Below are positions 26,057-39,460 of a DNA stretch of 64,000 nt, in pieces. The notes below the pieces were generated by a model. That model was given only the letters and a program-made list of their open reading frames with translations, did not search any database and was not told the origin of the DNA. Position numbers and translations under genes: made by a program. Positions within the stretch are counted from its first letter, which is position 1. Each line of letters begins with the position of its first letter. Source of the DNA: Luscinia megarhynchos (Eukaryota > Chordata > Aves > Passeriformes > Turdidae); assembly GCA_034336665.1 (NCBI GenBank), contig CM067566.1:30286330-30350329 (forward strand). Direction: 5' to 3'.

Positions 26057-28177
26057 AGCTTTTGTTTCAGGCAGAGCCCTGTCTCTTAGGGCTACATGAC
26101 CCTCCAGAAACAAACACAACCAATGTTCTCTTTACACTGACCTTGAATATCAAGTTCTGTCCTCATGGCTCTCAGACCTTTAGAGACAGGATGAGGGGAA
26201 TGGAAGCGCTAACAGCAGCAGAGAAATATCGAAGGCAGTAACCACTCAAGTCAATGTCACATAGTGAAGTTGACACTGGAAGGGATGCACCTCTGATTGC
26301 TAAGAGATGTTTTAATGAGAGGCCACTCCCTGTTATCTTCTCATAGGTCACAATGATCAGGAAGTTCCCTATTGCTGTGGAGAAAAAAAAAAAAAAAGTA
26401 ATTTACATCTTGAAGAGCCCAAGAGGGAAAATCCAGGGAATTAAATGCCAATTAGAAAAAGAAACATACATTCAGGAAAACAGAAGAACTCTACTCATGT
26501 CTTTACCAAGAAAATAAAAGAATAATTTGCTTTCGTGAGGGTCAAAAATAATTAAAAATGAGAAAGGAGAGTATACCTCACCATGAGGAAGTGTCAACAA
26601 TGGTAGAGGCTTGGTGAGTCAAATGGTCCCCTCACCCGGAAAGTGGAGATGGATGCAGAGAAATGTTCAACACACTTTGCTGCTTGATGCACTTAAAAAA
26701 CAGAGCACACAGCTGGGGACATTCAGTCTCCCTTTTAAAAAGCAGTTTGCCTAGACAGTGATTTGTGTGATGTATAGCACACCTCATTTTTGACAGTAAT
26801 GCTGCTGTCATGGGGTTGTTACCTGCGGAAACACAGTAAATATTTCTAAATCCCAAACAAGCCTAGTTTTTGAGTTGTCAGTCTCGCTTAAGGGAGTCTC
26901 AGATGGGCAGCAGGATGGCAGGCTTAGATGTCCCAAGACACAGCCTGTTTACAATCATTTAAATCCTTGCTACATCCCAGTGTTGGTGTCACAGCCTACA
27001 GAACAAAGGAGTATGAGAGAGATTTAACATCCTAGTGTTTCCAACAGCAGATCTTCATTTGTTTTTTGTTTTCCCATCAGCAAATTAAAGGGAAGAAAAT
27101 AAAACTGACATTAGCCACACGGACTGAGCTGTTCAGTTCTTGTTTCTTCCTAGAAAGAAATCTGTGGATCTTGAATGAATTTGCAGAGGAGGATTGGTTG
27201 CAGTTTGTGAAGGGAACACATCTATTTGTGTGTCCCCACCTCCCTGCTGCTGATGTTGCCTTTCTTTTTTTATGAATGCCCAAACTCAAATGTGGCAGGA
27301 AGGATTCTTCCATAAGGTCATTAGTGAAGTCAGAGCAAGTCTGTGTTCTTATGATTCCCAGTCCTGTGCTTTAAAGAGACTTAGATCTACTATATCACTT
27401 TATAATCTGATTTATAAACATTGTTACAGCTCTGAAAATGCCTAGCCCTAAGAATGATTTCTAAAAAGACAAATTGCATAATGATAGGGTACACATATAA
27501 ATATTGTGTCCGTTGTTTAAATTTCACAAAACAAATACATTAAAGCAAGTTCTGGCAGGCAACCTAAGGCTTTGAACTATCTGAATTGTTTCAGTGTGGC
27601 TCTTTTTATAAGGAGCACTTATTTCCCCAGATGACTGGAGAACATGCTATAGAAAAAGAATGCTAAGTATTTAACTTGCTAAGTTTAAAATAGCTCCAAT
27701 CAGTGAGCTATTTATTACTTCAAATATTTTCTGGAAGGGAAAAGAATAAACCTAAAACTTACTGGTGCACTTAATAGAATTTAAAATAAATTATGGTGTG
27801 ATAAGACCTTGCTACATTCACACTTTTGAAGATATCTGAGAAGGCATTCCTCCCTTTCTCCACTAAGGCTGCATTTTAATCAAACCAAGCTTATAGCTCT
27901 CTTAAAATAATATATATGCAAATATGTGGAAATGTCACTTATCAGATCATTACGCACATGGATTAAATTTTCTATTTGCATCTAATTTTAGCCACTTTGC
28001 AAATAATCTTTCAGACTGTAAGATTCTAGGTGTAGTGTGAGTTTTTCATTTGGAAAGAACTGCAGAATATCTATTAGCAAATTTTAGTGTTTTACTCAGT
28101 ATCAACCCTTTTGCCTGTTAGGATTTCAATGGCAAACAATTAAAAGTCTGTTGTAATGAATGAGGCCAGTTTTTTTT
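26057..28177. other. Unique non-coding DNA with A tract
   Basis: I see no recognisable gene. The GC-richer character of the preceding segment continues to about 26340, then an A tract of 15 (26383-26397) is followed by AT-rich unique sequence. If the A tract were a poly-A tail, the GC-richer block before it would be a retrocopy, but no parent gene is recognisable. Confidence 0.55.
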
Positions 28178-28194
28178 ATTATTACTATTGTTGC

Positions 28195-28230
<36 letters not shown>
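28178..28230. repeat. ATT trinucleotide microsatellite
   Basis: An interrupted (ATT)n tract with about 14 uninterrupted copies in its second half and impure copies before it. It is likely length-polymorphic. It gives a poly-isoleucine run in one minus-strand frame, which has no coding meaning. Confidence 0.95.
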
Positions 28231-28339
28231 CAAAGCATTAACCATGGTCTTAGCCAAAAAAATGTAATTCATGCATACTTCTGAAATTTTATGGGATGGG
28301 AAAAAGTACATTATTCAGATAGAAAATGCATTTTTACTC

Positions 28340-28465
28340 AATGATAATTAAAAATTTATATAGTAAGTTTTTAAAAATTATTATAATAATATAAATAATA
28401 TAATTTATAATACAATTAAATTTATAATATAAAATTATTTATAATTTTTTAAATTTATTTTTTGC
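28340..28465. repeat. Extremely AT-rich low-complexity tract
   Basis: More than 100 bases composed almost only of A and T, with irregular TATAAT/ATAATTTA units and many short inverted repeats, close to the ATT microsatellite. It would melt readily. I see no coding potential. Confidence 0.85.
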
Positions 28466-31400
28466 ATATTTGTGTTAATAATGTCAAGCTATTGGCACAA
28501 CAATAAAGCAAGAGGAATTCTAGCTGGGTTTTTTCACAGAAAGTGCAAAATTGAATCTTTCAACTAACTTATTCTGGTCATATCATGAAGTGGACTTGAC
28601 CAGGAATTATCTCACCAGGAAGACACACAATACTAAGTTGCCTTAAGGGAGAGAAATGTACCATCAGCTTAGAATAATATCATGGCAAAGATGTTAAGAG
28701 ATAGAAAATTGCTGAATCATGAAACAAAATTTCTGATTTTATTTCTTCATTCTCTGCAAGGAGAAGCAAGTAATGTAGAGTCCTGTCTGGTATCGAGGCA
28801 TGAATGGGCTTAAAATTGATATGCTTTTACAAATTTTTTATGTAATGTTCCTGTTAAAATCTTAAATGGCAAGCATTGTGGAGTGTACATGAAGTTCAGC
28901 ATTAAAAGAAGTGATTTTCCTGATAATCCAGAGAATTTCCAGCTGAGAAAGGGATGAAAACTTTTGTTATAGATGTTATCTAATCCAAGAGTAACAAATT
29001 TTTTTAAAAAATCATAAGTTTTTTTTCTCTGGGTACACAGAAAGCCCTCATTTCAAGCATTTTCACATCTATTGGAAATGAAGACATCTTTCTTCACAAT
29101 CTACCAAGCAGCTAAGACATTTTGGACATAGAAGTTTGTGGAAAAGATTGTGAATACACAGTGCACCTACTTCATGAGGGCTACTCTATCATTGAATAAA
29201 CCTATAGGTAAATACTACAAAGGAAAAGCACATGTTCATTGAAACTGCAAATAGTTAGACTCCTTGTGGTCGTTTCATTCATCCTACAATTCGGATTCTA
29301 GGTCCAAATTTGAAAGGCAATTTTCATAATTAAATTTAATTATTAAATTAATATGTTCAAGAAGCCATTGAAAAGCAACACTGAAATAGTTTTTGAATTT
29401 TCTAAAATCTTTGAAAATATGAATTGCCTATGAAAGAACACTGATGTTCTGTGTTTAACATTTATGCTTTTAAGAGGGGAAACATTAAAAAAAACAAAAA
29501 AACAATGGACATTGATTTGACATCCACAAAGCACAAAGAAGCAAATTAAACCTTTTTTTTGCAATGAAGCAATGCAATGAGTTAAAAGAGCAATTTTTTG
29601 GATCTAATACATCTCTTGAATATTGTCTTTACTAATTTGGTTTACCTCCTCCTTCTGCAATAATCAACCTAACTAGACAATCAAGCAGTGAAATATGCTA
29701 TGGCCTATGAATTAGAGACTTTTTCCAGACTTTCAAAGTGGGGAACTTGGTACAAGGAACACCCCTTCCTCTAGTGGTATCTGAGGTAGGGTAGTCTGTA
29801 TTTTGTGAGTTATAATATATCACACACACATACAAAATTGGTAAGCTAATAAGTAGCCAAATGATGGCCAGAGTGTATATTTTCTATTCAGAAGCATTTC
29901 AGACTGTTTTTATTGCTCATGTCCAGGATATTAGCTATTATGTATCAGCAGAGATCAACATTTCCATGCAGCTGGTGGCAGAATCAGAATTCCCTATGTC
30001 TGTCCTTGGAATGCTTTTACTAGGTTGTCATGTTTGCTTTTTTTTAATGGCTATGCAAGGATAAAGAGTAAAATCTGTAACTAGCATATTACTTACCTAC
30101 TCTAAAATGACAGACAAACTGTATTCCAAAGTATCTTTTCCTCTCAGTGGGTTATTAGGAATTTTGAAATTTTTAACTCAGATTTTGCAGACATCTATGA
30201 CAATACCACATGGATATTCTAATCAGAGTTTTACATAATAAAGTCTCAGCTTGGAAAACCTGAGTGCCTACGCTTTGCTATTTCTCCCAGGAACGCTCTG
30301 CCAAGTTCAGGTCTCTCTCCATGTGGTCCCAGACATCTCTCCATACCAAGGCCAGGCTCTTTACTCCTGTCCTCCCAGCCAGGGCAGCCCTCCCCTTCCT
30401 TCAGTTCACACCTACAGCTGCCTGATCACCAGGACTGGCTGCTGCCAATCCCAACCTTGGCAGAGCTTATTCTGAGTGACACACAGACCAATGCACATGC
30501 CTGGCCTTTATAAGGCAATAAATGCTCATCTAAAGAAGCTGAATTCGTGCACTAACACAGCTCATGGTATGCACCTCTGTCACACACTTAGGAGTGACAG
30601 ACAAATCATCCACATACAGTGTGTTTGCTCTTATCTGTGCAGAGGGGAAAGGCTTTCCAAGTGTTTTTGCTGCATTACATTTTTTAAGAAATGCACATCC
30701 TGTTATGTTTTTTACAGCATTTGAAATTTTACATTCAGCCCAGAGACATGCTTGCTAGCTCAGTTAAACTTCAGGTCTTCCCAAACATGCAGGGAATGGA
30801 CCACCCTGCAGTTAGATCTCATTTATTTGTTCTGAAACCAGCTGTGACAGGCTTTAGATCCTGAACGTACATTTATCCTGACAGCTGTCCTGAGGTGTTC
30901 AAGTGTGTAGATATGCTCTAATATCTGTTTCTTACAGCACATCATGTGGTAAGTAGTAGTCAGCAAATCCTTCTCTCACTTAGTCCAGACCTTTGTTATT
31001 GTAATTCACTTACAGTTTAAACTGTTACATATTCTGAGTGTAATATACACCAGATGTACCTCACAGGTGAATCTATTTTATTTGAGATAAACCAAATACA
31101 TCAAAGTCCCATGTCTCAACCTTTACTTCGCCTCAGCAAAGAAAATATCCAGGACATAAAAGCCTTAAGCTTTAAATTTTTTTGATGTATAAAGGGGAAG
31201 CACTTAGAGACAGATTTTTTTGGGGCTTTTTGATGATGTCAATTTTTTTACTAGGACAACTAGTTTTTAAACACTGCAATTTTTCACTTGTGGGAAAATA
31301 ACTTGCAATTCTTTCTGAAAGCATCTCTTTGTTTCCAATATTATACTTTTGTTTATTCAGCAATCATGCTCTATGGAAAACTCCTGACTGAAGTTATTAC

Positions 31401-31700
31401 AATCCAAAACTGCAAAATGTCTATTGGATACTTGCTCCCATGTGTTCTCTCTGTGAGCAGTGAGCATGATAAACATGCCTAACCTCTCCTTTGGAGTCAA
31501 ATGTAAGTAAACAAACAGGAACTAAACAGAAAGGAAAACAGCACAAGGACAATTTGAAGAGCTAGAAAATTACAAAATCTGACTTTATTTTTTCATGTTT
31601 CAAAGGACAAGGCAAGGCTGTTGGACCACTTATTTGTGTAAACTCCAGGATTTTGTAGCATTAAATACTTTCCTCTTCTATGATAAAAGAATAGAGATAA
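28466..31700. other. Unique non-coding DNA with one GC-richer patch
   Basis: No recognisable gene. The segment about 30270-30520 is GC-richer and ends with CTTTATAAGG followed by GCAATAAATGC, which together resemble a TATA-like box and a polyadenylation signal. This could be a decayed LTR, but I found neither TG/CA ends nor a target-site duplication, so it is not called. The rest is AT-rich. Confidence 0.55.
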
Positions 31701-31824
31701 AAGGCTGGATGTGGTTCTGAGTAACATTTTTTAGTGGGTGGTATCCCTGTCCATGTCAGGTAAGGGTTGGAACTAGATATCTTTAAGGACTCTTCCAACT
31801 CAAAGCATTCTAAGATTCTGTGAC
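31701..31824 (+). mobile_element. CR1 LINE 3' tail fragment
   Basis: A short 3' terminal piece of a CR1 element in plus orientation. Visible landmarks are AGTGGGTGGTATCCCTGTCC, GGTTGGAACTAGATATCTTT and CTCTTCCAACTC, then a degenerate CATTCTAAGATTCTGTGA end. It is strongly 5'-truncated and holds only 3' untranslated sequence. Confidence 0.88.
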
Positions 31825-33206
31825 ATCAGAGATTGAGTTGACAACATACAAAATATTAAGTTCAAATAATTAAAATCTAACCCTTTATAAAATGGATATT
31901 CTATAAATTCAAGTATAGCATTCAGCTATTTTGCCATATAAGTCAGCTCTATTTTATAATCCCTTAAAATCAGCTTCATGTTACTTTCTTGTTAATGTGA
32001 TCTGGGTACTTCCAGACAAGAAAAAGGATGCAGAATATAAAAACAGCAGTATTAAACCATTAAAGAAAGAATTCATCCTAAATTGACAGCACTTTTATTC
32101 TGCTTTGACTCTCTTTCAGCTTGTGGAGAAAAATATGAGAATATATGTAAAGCTACAAACACAAGATTTTTTTTATTATTTCTTCCAAATCTTTTGCACT
32201 GACAAGAAAATGAAAGAACATAGATGACTATATCAGTAGAATTTGTACTACACAGGTATAGAGTGTCACTTTTCTTCTATTCTTAAATAAGGGGTAGCAT
32301 ATACCTCCACTTTTCCCAGGAGCAGTGTAAGTAATAGAAGTTATCTATTATTGCCTTGTTCCCAAAGAAGATTACTCCACTTATGCATCCACTTATAGCA
32401 ATGCAGAGATGTACAATATGCTGCATTTTTCAACTCTTTTCAATTTACTACCTGCACATCTATATGGGAAAAACAGTAATTTATGGGCGTTTGTTCCATT
32501 TTTGAAAAAGAGTATAAACATGGAGGTGTCCTGCATTTCCTCTGTACTGTTTATACAGCAAACAAAGAAGGTGATAAAAACACTGAAAAATTTATTTGTG
32601 GACACTCATCTGTACCTGAAGCAGAAAAATAGTGTGATTCATAGAATTTATACTGTATATTTTACTTCTATTTTCATTGATGATATATTTTGAACACTTC
32701 TGCTTCCTGTTTTGTATGGATCCCAGTCTTATAAATTGCTTTAAACTACATGGTAAGGTCCCAGTATTAGATACAACATATGGAATGGAATATATCATCC
32801 TCTGTTTCTGACACAGAGCAGAATTATACTTCATTTCATGTCTCATTTTAATGAATTCTTCATTAATTCTTCTTTATTTCATTTTTCGAGCAGTACAATA
32901 ATTTCTCTCTTTAATTTAATTAGGTTCCTTTGAATAATTTATTCACATATGTGTAAGCAGATATAGTTCTGAGACTTATTGAAGCCACTAAGAATACTGA
33001 CCTGTTTTCAGTGTGTCTTTTCTTTTAATTTTTAAAATTTCTATTTGCAGCCACAGGGTAACATTTCTTAATATGAAATTTCTTCTTTCATTTTATTAAT
33101 TCATAATTTTGTAATATTTTTCCCACATGATAGAGTTACTTCCCTTTAAGAATGTACCAATTTCACTGTAGGATTTCATTTCTTCCTGATGAAAGACAGG
33201 CATGTA
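31825..33206. other. Unique non-coding DNA
   Basis: AT-rich sequence with no recognisable gene or repeat. Overlapping open frames at 32393-32846 on both strands lack any recognisable product. Confidence 0.65.
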
Positions 33207-33332
33207 ATCACAGAATTGCAGAATATTCTGGAAAGAACCCACAGGGATCACTGAGTCCAAAACATATATGAATGGCCCATACAGGGATCAAACCCACAAC
33301 CTTGACACTAGTACAGCAATAGAGTTGGATTA
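33207..33332 (-). mobile_element. tRNA-derived SINE with CR1-like tail (TguSINE1-like)
   Basis: Read on the minus strand, the segment has a decayed tRNA-like head. This keeps a polymerase III B box (GGTTTGATCCC, plus coordinates 33284-33294) and the TGTATGGGCC acceptor-arm end expected of an isoleucine tRNA. A tail follows (TTGGACTCAGTGATCC, TGGGTTCTTTCCAGAATATT), ending CTGCAATTCTGTGA, which is a CR1-type 3' end. The combination matches what I recall of TguSINE1, a tRNA-Ile SINE mobilised by CR1 in songbirds. The A-box side is eroded. It is not a functional tRNA gene, since no complete cloverleaf is present. Confidence 0.75.
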
Positions 33333-36300
33333 CATGTATAAAATAGTATATAATAGCACCCTTTCCTTAAAACCTTATTTAATTATTCTAGACTACACAG
33401 AACATCACTTAATGCTATCAAGTGCTGTAAAAAAAGAAAATCTATGATCTAGTTAATTTTTTGTTTCTGTACAATATTTTTTATAATTTGATATTCCATT
33501 TATTAAAACAAAAAGACTTTTCCATGCTGTTTATGTTAAAAAACAAGTTCAACCTTGAGTAATTTCTAACTGATACAAGAGGAATGTGATGTTCCTTTTC
33601 AAATGTACAGAAACATATTAAATAATAATTGTTCTAATCCAAACAACCTACATGGTTACCAGGACAATTGTAAACCAGAATAACAATAGCCATTATTTAT
33701 GAATGTTAAATGTTTTCTATAAATTGTCATAAATTTATGAGACAAAGACTTCTTCACTTAATGGGAATATGATAAAGCATAAAGGTTATTTCTAGGAAGA
33801 CATGCTGAAAAAAATCAAGCTCTTTTCTGTATGACTAATAATACAGAACATAGATATGACCAGCCAAGTGAAAGTGCATAGGATCTGTACATGTAGGAGA
33901 AATTATGAACGAGGAGGAGGGAGAATATCTATTCAGCCTTTTTACAATAGCTAAGCATCCACACTGTAGCTGCAAATACAAAGTAATTCAGCAATCGGAG
34001 ATTCAAAACAGTCAAAACAGAAAGAATGGGAAACATTGCAATTAGTGATAAAAATCCCATTTTGCTCTTGTAAAACATCAAAACAATTAGAAATTCATGT
34101 GTCTTTCTGAACAATAGTGGCAAGCAAAAGGAAAGATTTCTTATTACTTTACAACTTAGGTAGAAAAATAAAAAGAGCAAAAGAAAATAATAAAAATAAA
34201 AAGTTACAGAAATATTGTGCAGTAGAAATACTGGTGGCACTAGAAAAATATGTTGGAGAAGTTAATATTTATCTATTTTCATTTTATACAGCCCTCATGG
34301 GAGTAACTTACAAAGGTAAAAGAAAGTTCCAATCTATGGAAATAATATTTGATCCAATATAAATTGGGCAAAAACATTATGGCATTTGCTAAAAAAAATG
34401 TTTTCTTTTTTAGTATGGTTTTAGTTGTCCTATTGAATTCTATGACCACCATATAATTCTTATGAAAGTCCAGAGGAGGGTTCCGACAACAGATATTTAG
34501 TTCAGCAATAATCTTCCATAAAGAAGGACTAAGACTTTTTTTCTGCAAAAATAAATTCTTGTGCTCCAACATTAATTTATAGGTTCTTAGTGTAATTGAA
34601 AATAACCTGAATTTTTAAATTAATTTTAATAGCAGCAAAAACAAGCCTTAAATCTGTAAGCTGGTTGACAGTTGCTCTGTAACTGATGCAGATGGCTCCA
34701 CTTTTTTTTTAATTTCTCCTTTCCATCATTCAGGAGGAAAAAAACCAAAAAACTCAGAAATATTGTTGCCATCTTCCTTGAAACTTTATAAAACTTTATA
34801 ATAAAATGTCTTAAAATTAATGATGTTTGAAGAAAAAAATTGAAAGAAGTTATGAGGCTTGACCAACTGGTCAAGAAGTTTTTACCTTGAGCATAATACA
34901 TTTTACTTAAAGAACAGTCTTACAGAACCCAGTAATATCAACTGAATCTTTTCAAGAGATGCCTATAATTTATTGCACTCCAAATTGTTCTCCCTAGCTG
35001 ACATGAAAAGTTATTTCCCTGCAGGTGCAGGCAGAGCAGTCAGAGCTACAGCCCCAGTGGCAGCTGAAGCCAGCTGGAAGTTTAATCCTGGGCCCACAGT
35101 CCATGATCCAAGTTCATTTTTCCCAGTTTTTTTATTGCCTGGATGCATCAGGCTGAAGGAAAATAGTTAGGCATGGCCAGCTAGGACACCACTCAGAAGG
35201 AGTTCATTTGGCCTGGGGCAAGGGATGCTGAGGAGGAAGCTTTTCTGCTTTTCTACTCCTTTTCTTTCTGAGAACTAGATGTTTTTCTTAGATTTTCCAG
35301 CAGAAGCATGTGGCACCTCCCCTAACACAGCTTGGTGGCACAAGTCACAATTCAAGGGTAAGGGATGGTCCAGAGGCTTGTGTGGAGTTACAATTTCACA
35401 ATGTCTGAGGACTTTTTCCTCTATAGTCCACCTCAACAAGGTCATTGTGGTCAAATTTCTGTGCTTTCTGCAGGAAGTCCAAAGCATTCATTTGAAAATA
35501 TTACTTTGTATTGTTCTAAAGCATTGGGCAGTTACACAAAAATTATATTCTAGAGAGTTAGGGATAACTTAATAATATGTATAAACCACTTTTTAGCTTC
35601 TAAGTTTCTGAAGAATTAAAAGGCTTGCACTTTTATATTAGTATGAATTTGCCTAATTTTCCTTTGCATACTTCAATTTCTAGAAATACCAAATTTTGAA
35701 ACTCTTCTGAGATGATATTAACCACTGCAGAAAAAAATCTACATGAAGAATTTTACATGTTGGACCACATATAGTAATAATTTGCCTTTACACTGTGAGG
35801 ACAGAGTATCTAACATGCATTATGTGCACACCTCCCTGGACAATCCTTAAGTAGGCATATCAAATGGTAATATTTTAAAAAGTAGAACCTCTTTGTGTGT
35901 TGGCTGCTATATAGTCTTATCTCTTTGAAGAGTCTCTCTGGTGAATATCTAAAACTTGCTGTGCATAGATACAGTGAAATGTCACTAGGCAAGGTATTTT
36001 GATTGAGTATTTTAAGGTCTGTTAAACTCTGAATATTGTACTTTCATGCTTTTCTAATTTTAAAAACATTCTTTTGATAGATTTTCCTATTTCTATAATG
36101 TCATAGCATTTACATGACTCTCAAATTCAAGCTTTGTGCTTCGTTTAGCTACCTGTTAAGAAAGCAGTATTGAAAATTACTTTTTTTTTCTAAGGTTTCA
36201 GGTTTGAATGACTGTAACAACTTCTTCCTTTTTTATCCTCCCTTTCATGCTTTTGTTTGTTTGAGGTATTAAGAAAATTCAATTCGAGATTTCTTGTAAA

Positions 36301-39300
36301 AGGAAATAGCATTTTTCTTTTTTCTAAAAGCTTTATCAAAGCCTGAACCATTTCTTGTTTCCTGACTGGATAAACAAGAGAAATTTATATACTCATTTCT
36401 GGTACAGACTTTATGTAGATAAGCATATCAATCAAACTCTGAATAAGAATTTTAGTATCTTCTGTGACTGATACATGTTTTTCAAACTTGTCCATCATCC
36501 TCTGTTTTCATTCTATAATTTTGGAATGAAAACAAGAGGAGATGAAATATTGGAGTGTCTTTACCTCTTTCAGTTCTTTCTCAGCCTTTGATTATTTCAG
36601 CTTGAATTTTAAGGCTTGCTCCCTCCTCTGTTTGATACATCACTTCCACATCACAAAAGCACCAATAGTAGCCCTCCATCTGAATTTTAGTTTTCCCCTG
36701 CCTTTTCTAAAACAAAGAGAATATCTGCAAAAATTCCCAAGCAAATTAAACTGAGTTGCAAGGAAAAGTTTGCACTTCCATAAATTTGTAAATTCAACAT
36801 TTAAAAATCAGTTCTTAAGAGTGATATAAGTTTACTGGGGTTTTTTATTATTTATTATTTATTTTCACCTGCAACTTTTCAAGCACAATCACTCCTGGAT
36901 TCAAACAGTACAGGCTAACAACTAGGCTTGAAACTCGGGCAGCTTGCTGGAACTTGTCTGAAATGCTGGCATATAATGTCTTCTCCTTTTGTAATGGTTG
37001 CTTTGCTGCAAGTAAAATAGTTAATTCATTACTTTGTAAAGAAATCCAAGGTACTCAGAATATCAGAGGTGCCCTGCAAAAAATAAATTGCACTGTGTTC
37101 TCTTCTGATCTTTTCTATTTCTCTTTTATTCTGTTTTAGCCTATCCACTTGATATTGATCTGTCTGAAAAGATCTTCATAATTTCAAAGGATTTCAGGTT
37201 TTGAATCACATTGGGCAAAAATATGTAACATCTGTGGAAACTGTAGTGTCACTATTTAATCATTCTGGAAGTGTGTTAGATCTGTATATTTTTTTTCCTT
37301 TGGCTGACACTTTATTTTCTGTAACATCAGATGTTTTAAAAGTGCACTCAAGGTGGGGAACAAATTAATTTCTTGTACTTCAAATACATAGAGTTCTGTG
37401 ATATTGATATAAGGCAAGATGAACTGATGCTTCTGCCAAACAAATATTTTAGTCATAATGCTTCAGGTTATGCTCTGTTGCTTTTCCTTGAAAGGAAGAC
37501 ATCAAACTTATCTGCTGTTCAGAAAGTAATGTGGTTTGCACTCTGGAGACATTATTTTAGTTTTAGCACAGAAATAGCTAAACAGAGCTAAACAATTTCT
37601 AACTATTTTGGTCAATAATAAAGCATATATGTATATAAGTTCCACCACAGAATACAGAAAAATATCAAGCTGCAAAAATCCAACAAGAAGCATTTTGAAA
37701 AATAAAAATTTAAAAATTATCCCCTTTTCAATCCAAGGTGCTATGAGTTAATAAAAGCAGGTAACTATTTCAGCTGGTCGTAAAAAATGTAAATTTTTAT
37801 TATGAAGAATACAAGTGCTTATGGACTTCATTTTAAAAATTTAAAAGGTACAACTGATATACTAATAACTAGAAGAACCTGAAGAGAATATCTGATATTG
37901 CTGTTGTATTGTACAGGTTGAAAGTAATGAAGACATCAATCTTGCAAATGTGGATATGTTTCCCAAGGCCACCGTCATCAGCATTAGTCTAAATTTATTG
38001 CAGCACTCACTGGAATGTCAGTTACTCTTTTTTTCAACCTGAGTTCTTCCCTTTCCCAGGGAATGGGGCTGATCTGCAGCAATCAAGACAAGTGGTATTT
38101 TTTGCAATCAAAACCACAAGGGTTGTTTAACACTGCCTCTTGATGGACAACACCTTTAATAAGTCAATTACTTTATATGGAAATTAACACTGGCAATGAA
38201 ACTCACTGAAGGAACTTCAAAATTCTGTTCTAGTGAATTTATTAGAGGGTGGGATGGCTGTGAGTATACTTTTAGCTAGGAGTTTTCTCTTGCCTATCAA
38301 TTTTCAATATAATAGTGGAGAAACACAGGCAGGCTCTATAGCTTCACTCCAAGTCAAATCACTCTAAATCAAAGCATGATTATTTTCTTTGTCTCAAAAG
38401 ACCATAACCTGAGAATAATGATTCTGTAGATGCTTCTCCACCTGTCTCTAGTTTGAGTTTTTAAGTAATTGGAAAGAAGCAAGATTCATATATTAGAAGT
38501 GCAGCCAACACAGAACAATATTCCAATAGCAATAGAGCTTAAAAGATGACCTGTGCTAGGAAAAAACCCACCATAATTCTATAAAACTAGAACAAAAACA
38601 TTACCTAAAAAGCAGTATAAAAAGGGAAAGGAAAGTCAAGTTAAGAGCAAGGACATAATGAAAGTGTTTAGTCTTTCAGTTTAGAAAATGTAGGATTTTC
38701 CAGCTGAAGCTGCATATGGGACCTTGAACTTCAGACCTCAAGCTGCTACCATATGACCTGAAGGAGTGATATCTTCAGATTTTACAGCTTGAATATTATT
38801 ATTCTTCCTCTGCAGCCAGTTAAAGTGATTATCTTCCGCTGATTATAGATAACTTTGTTAAATTCCACCTGAAGGAACAAAAGAATAGTTTCTTGATTGT
38901 CAAAAAGATAAAATCATTAGTAAAATATCCAAAGGAATAAAAGAGAATAGAGTAATAAGTCAAAAGCAATGTAATCTGTCTCTTGATCTCTGTACATGGA
39001 TTCCTTCCATCTAGTCTTCCAGTTGTTTCATACAGGCCTTGAGAAAGGAGGTCAGACTTCACCCAACTTTTAGCATATTGATGTAGTTTTAGATCTCTTC
39101 TTCAATAGATTGCTTAAGTCTCATTTAGAAGGTACATACTAATGATTCAGTTAATCACTTTTACGCCTTCCACATGCAGTATCAGTTTGTTCCTTATATG
39201 CAGAGAAAGCAGACAGAAGTTCTTTTCAAATTCAAAGAGCAAAGCCATTCTGCTTCTCAGTAATTAGCCTGAAGAAACTCTCCAAAGTCTGGTTAACTGA

Positions 39301-39460
39301 TCTGAAAAATCTCTTTTTAGTCAAAAATCTCACTGCTGTCATACAAATGGTTTGCTCATATAGTAAAAAATTAGATATTGGAGCTGACCAGCATAGTTGA
39401 TGTTGTTTCTGATTATCCTATATCTAAACCCCATTATTATTATCTTCTTATTAATCATTA
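33333..39460. other. Unique non-coding AT-rich DNA
   Basis: No recognisable gene. A small T/A repeat of ATTT/ATTATTT units lies at 36841-36866. A moderately GC-richer patch lies at about 35010-35260 without recognisable content. Open frames on both strands around 35275-35572 overlap each other and look like chance. Confidence 0.65.
36841..36866. repeat. TTATTTA simple repeat
   Basis: Short run of ATT/ATTT units (TTATTATTTATTATTTATTT). Simple low-complexity sequence. Confidence 0.85.

Noticed and set aside
28126..28311. Open frame with a poly-isoleucine run
   Set aside because: It is the translated ATT microsatellite.
33207..33332. Possible tRNA-Ile gene
   Set aside because: Only the B-box half is recognisable, the A-box half is eroded, and the sequence runs into a CR1-type tail, so it is a SINE.
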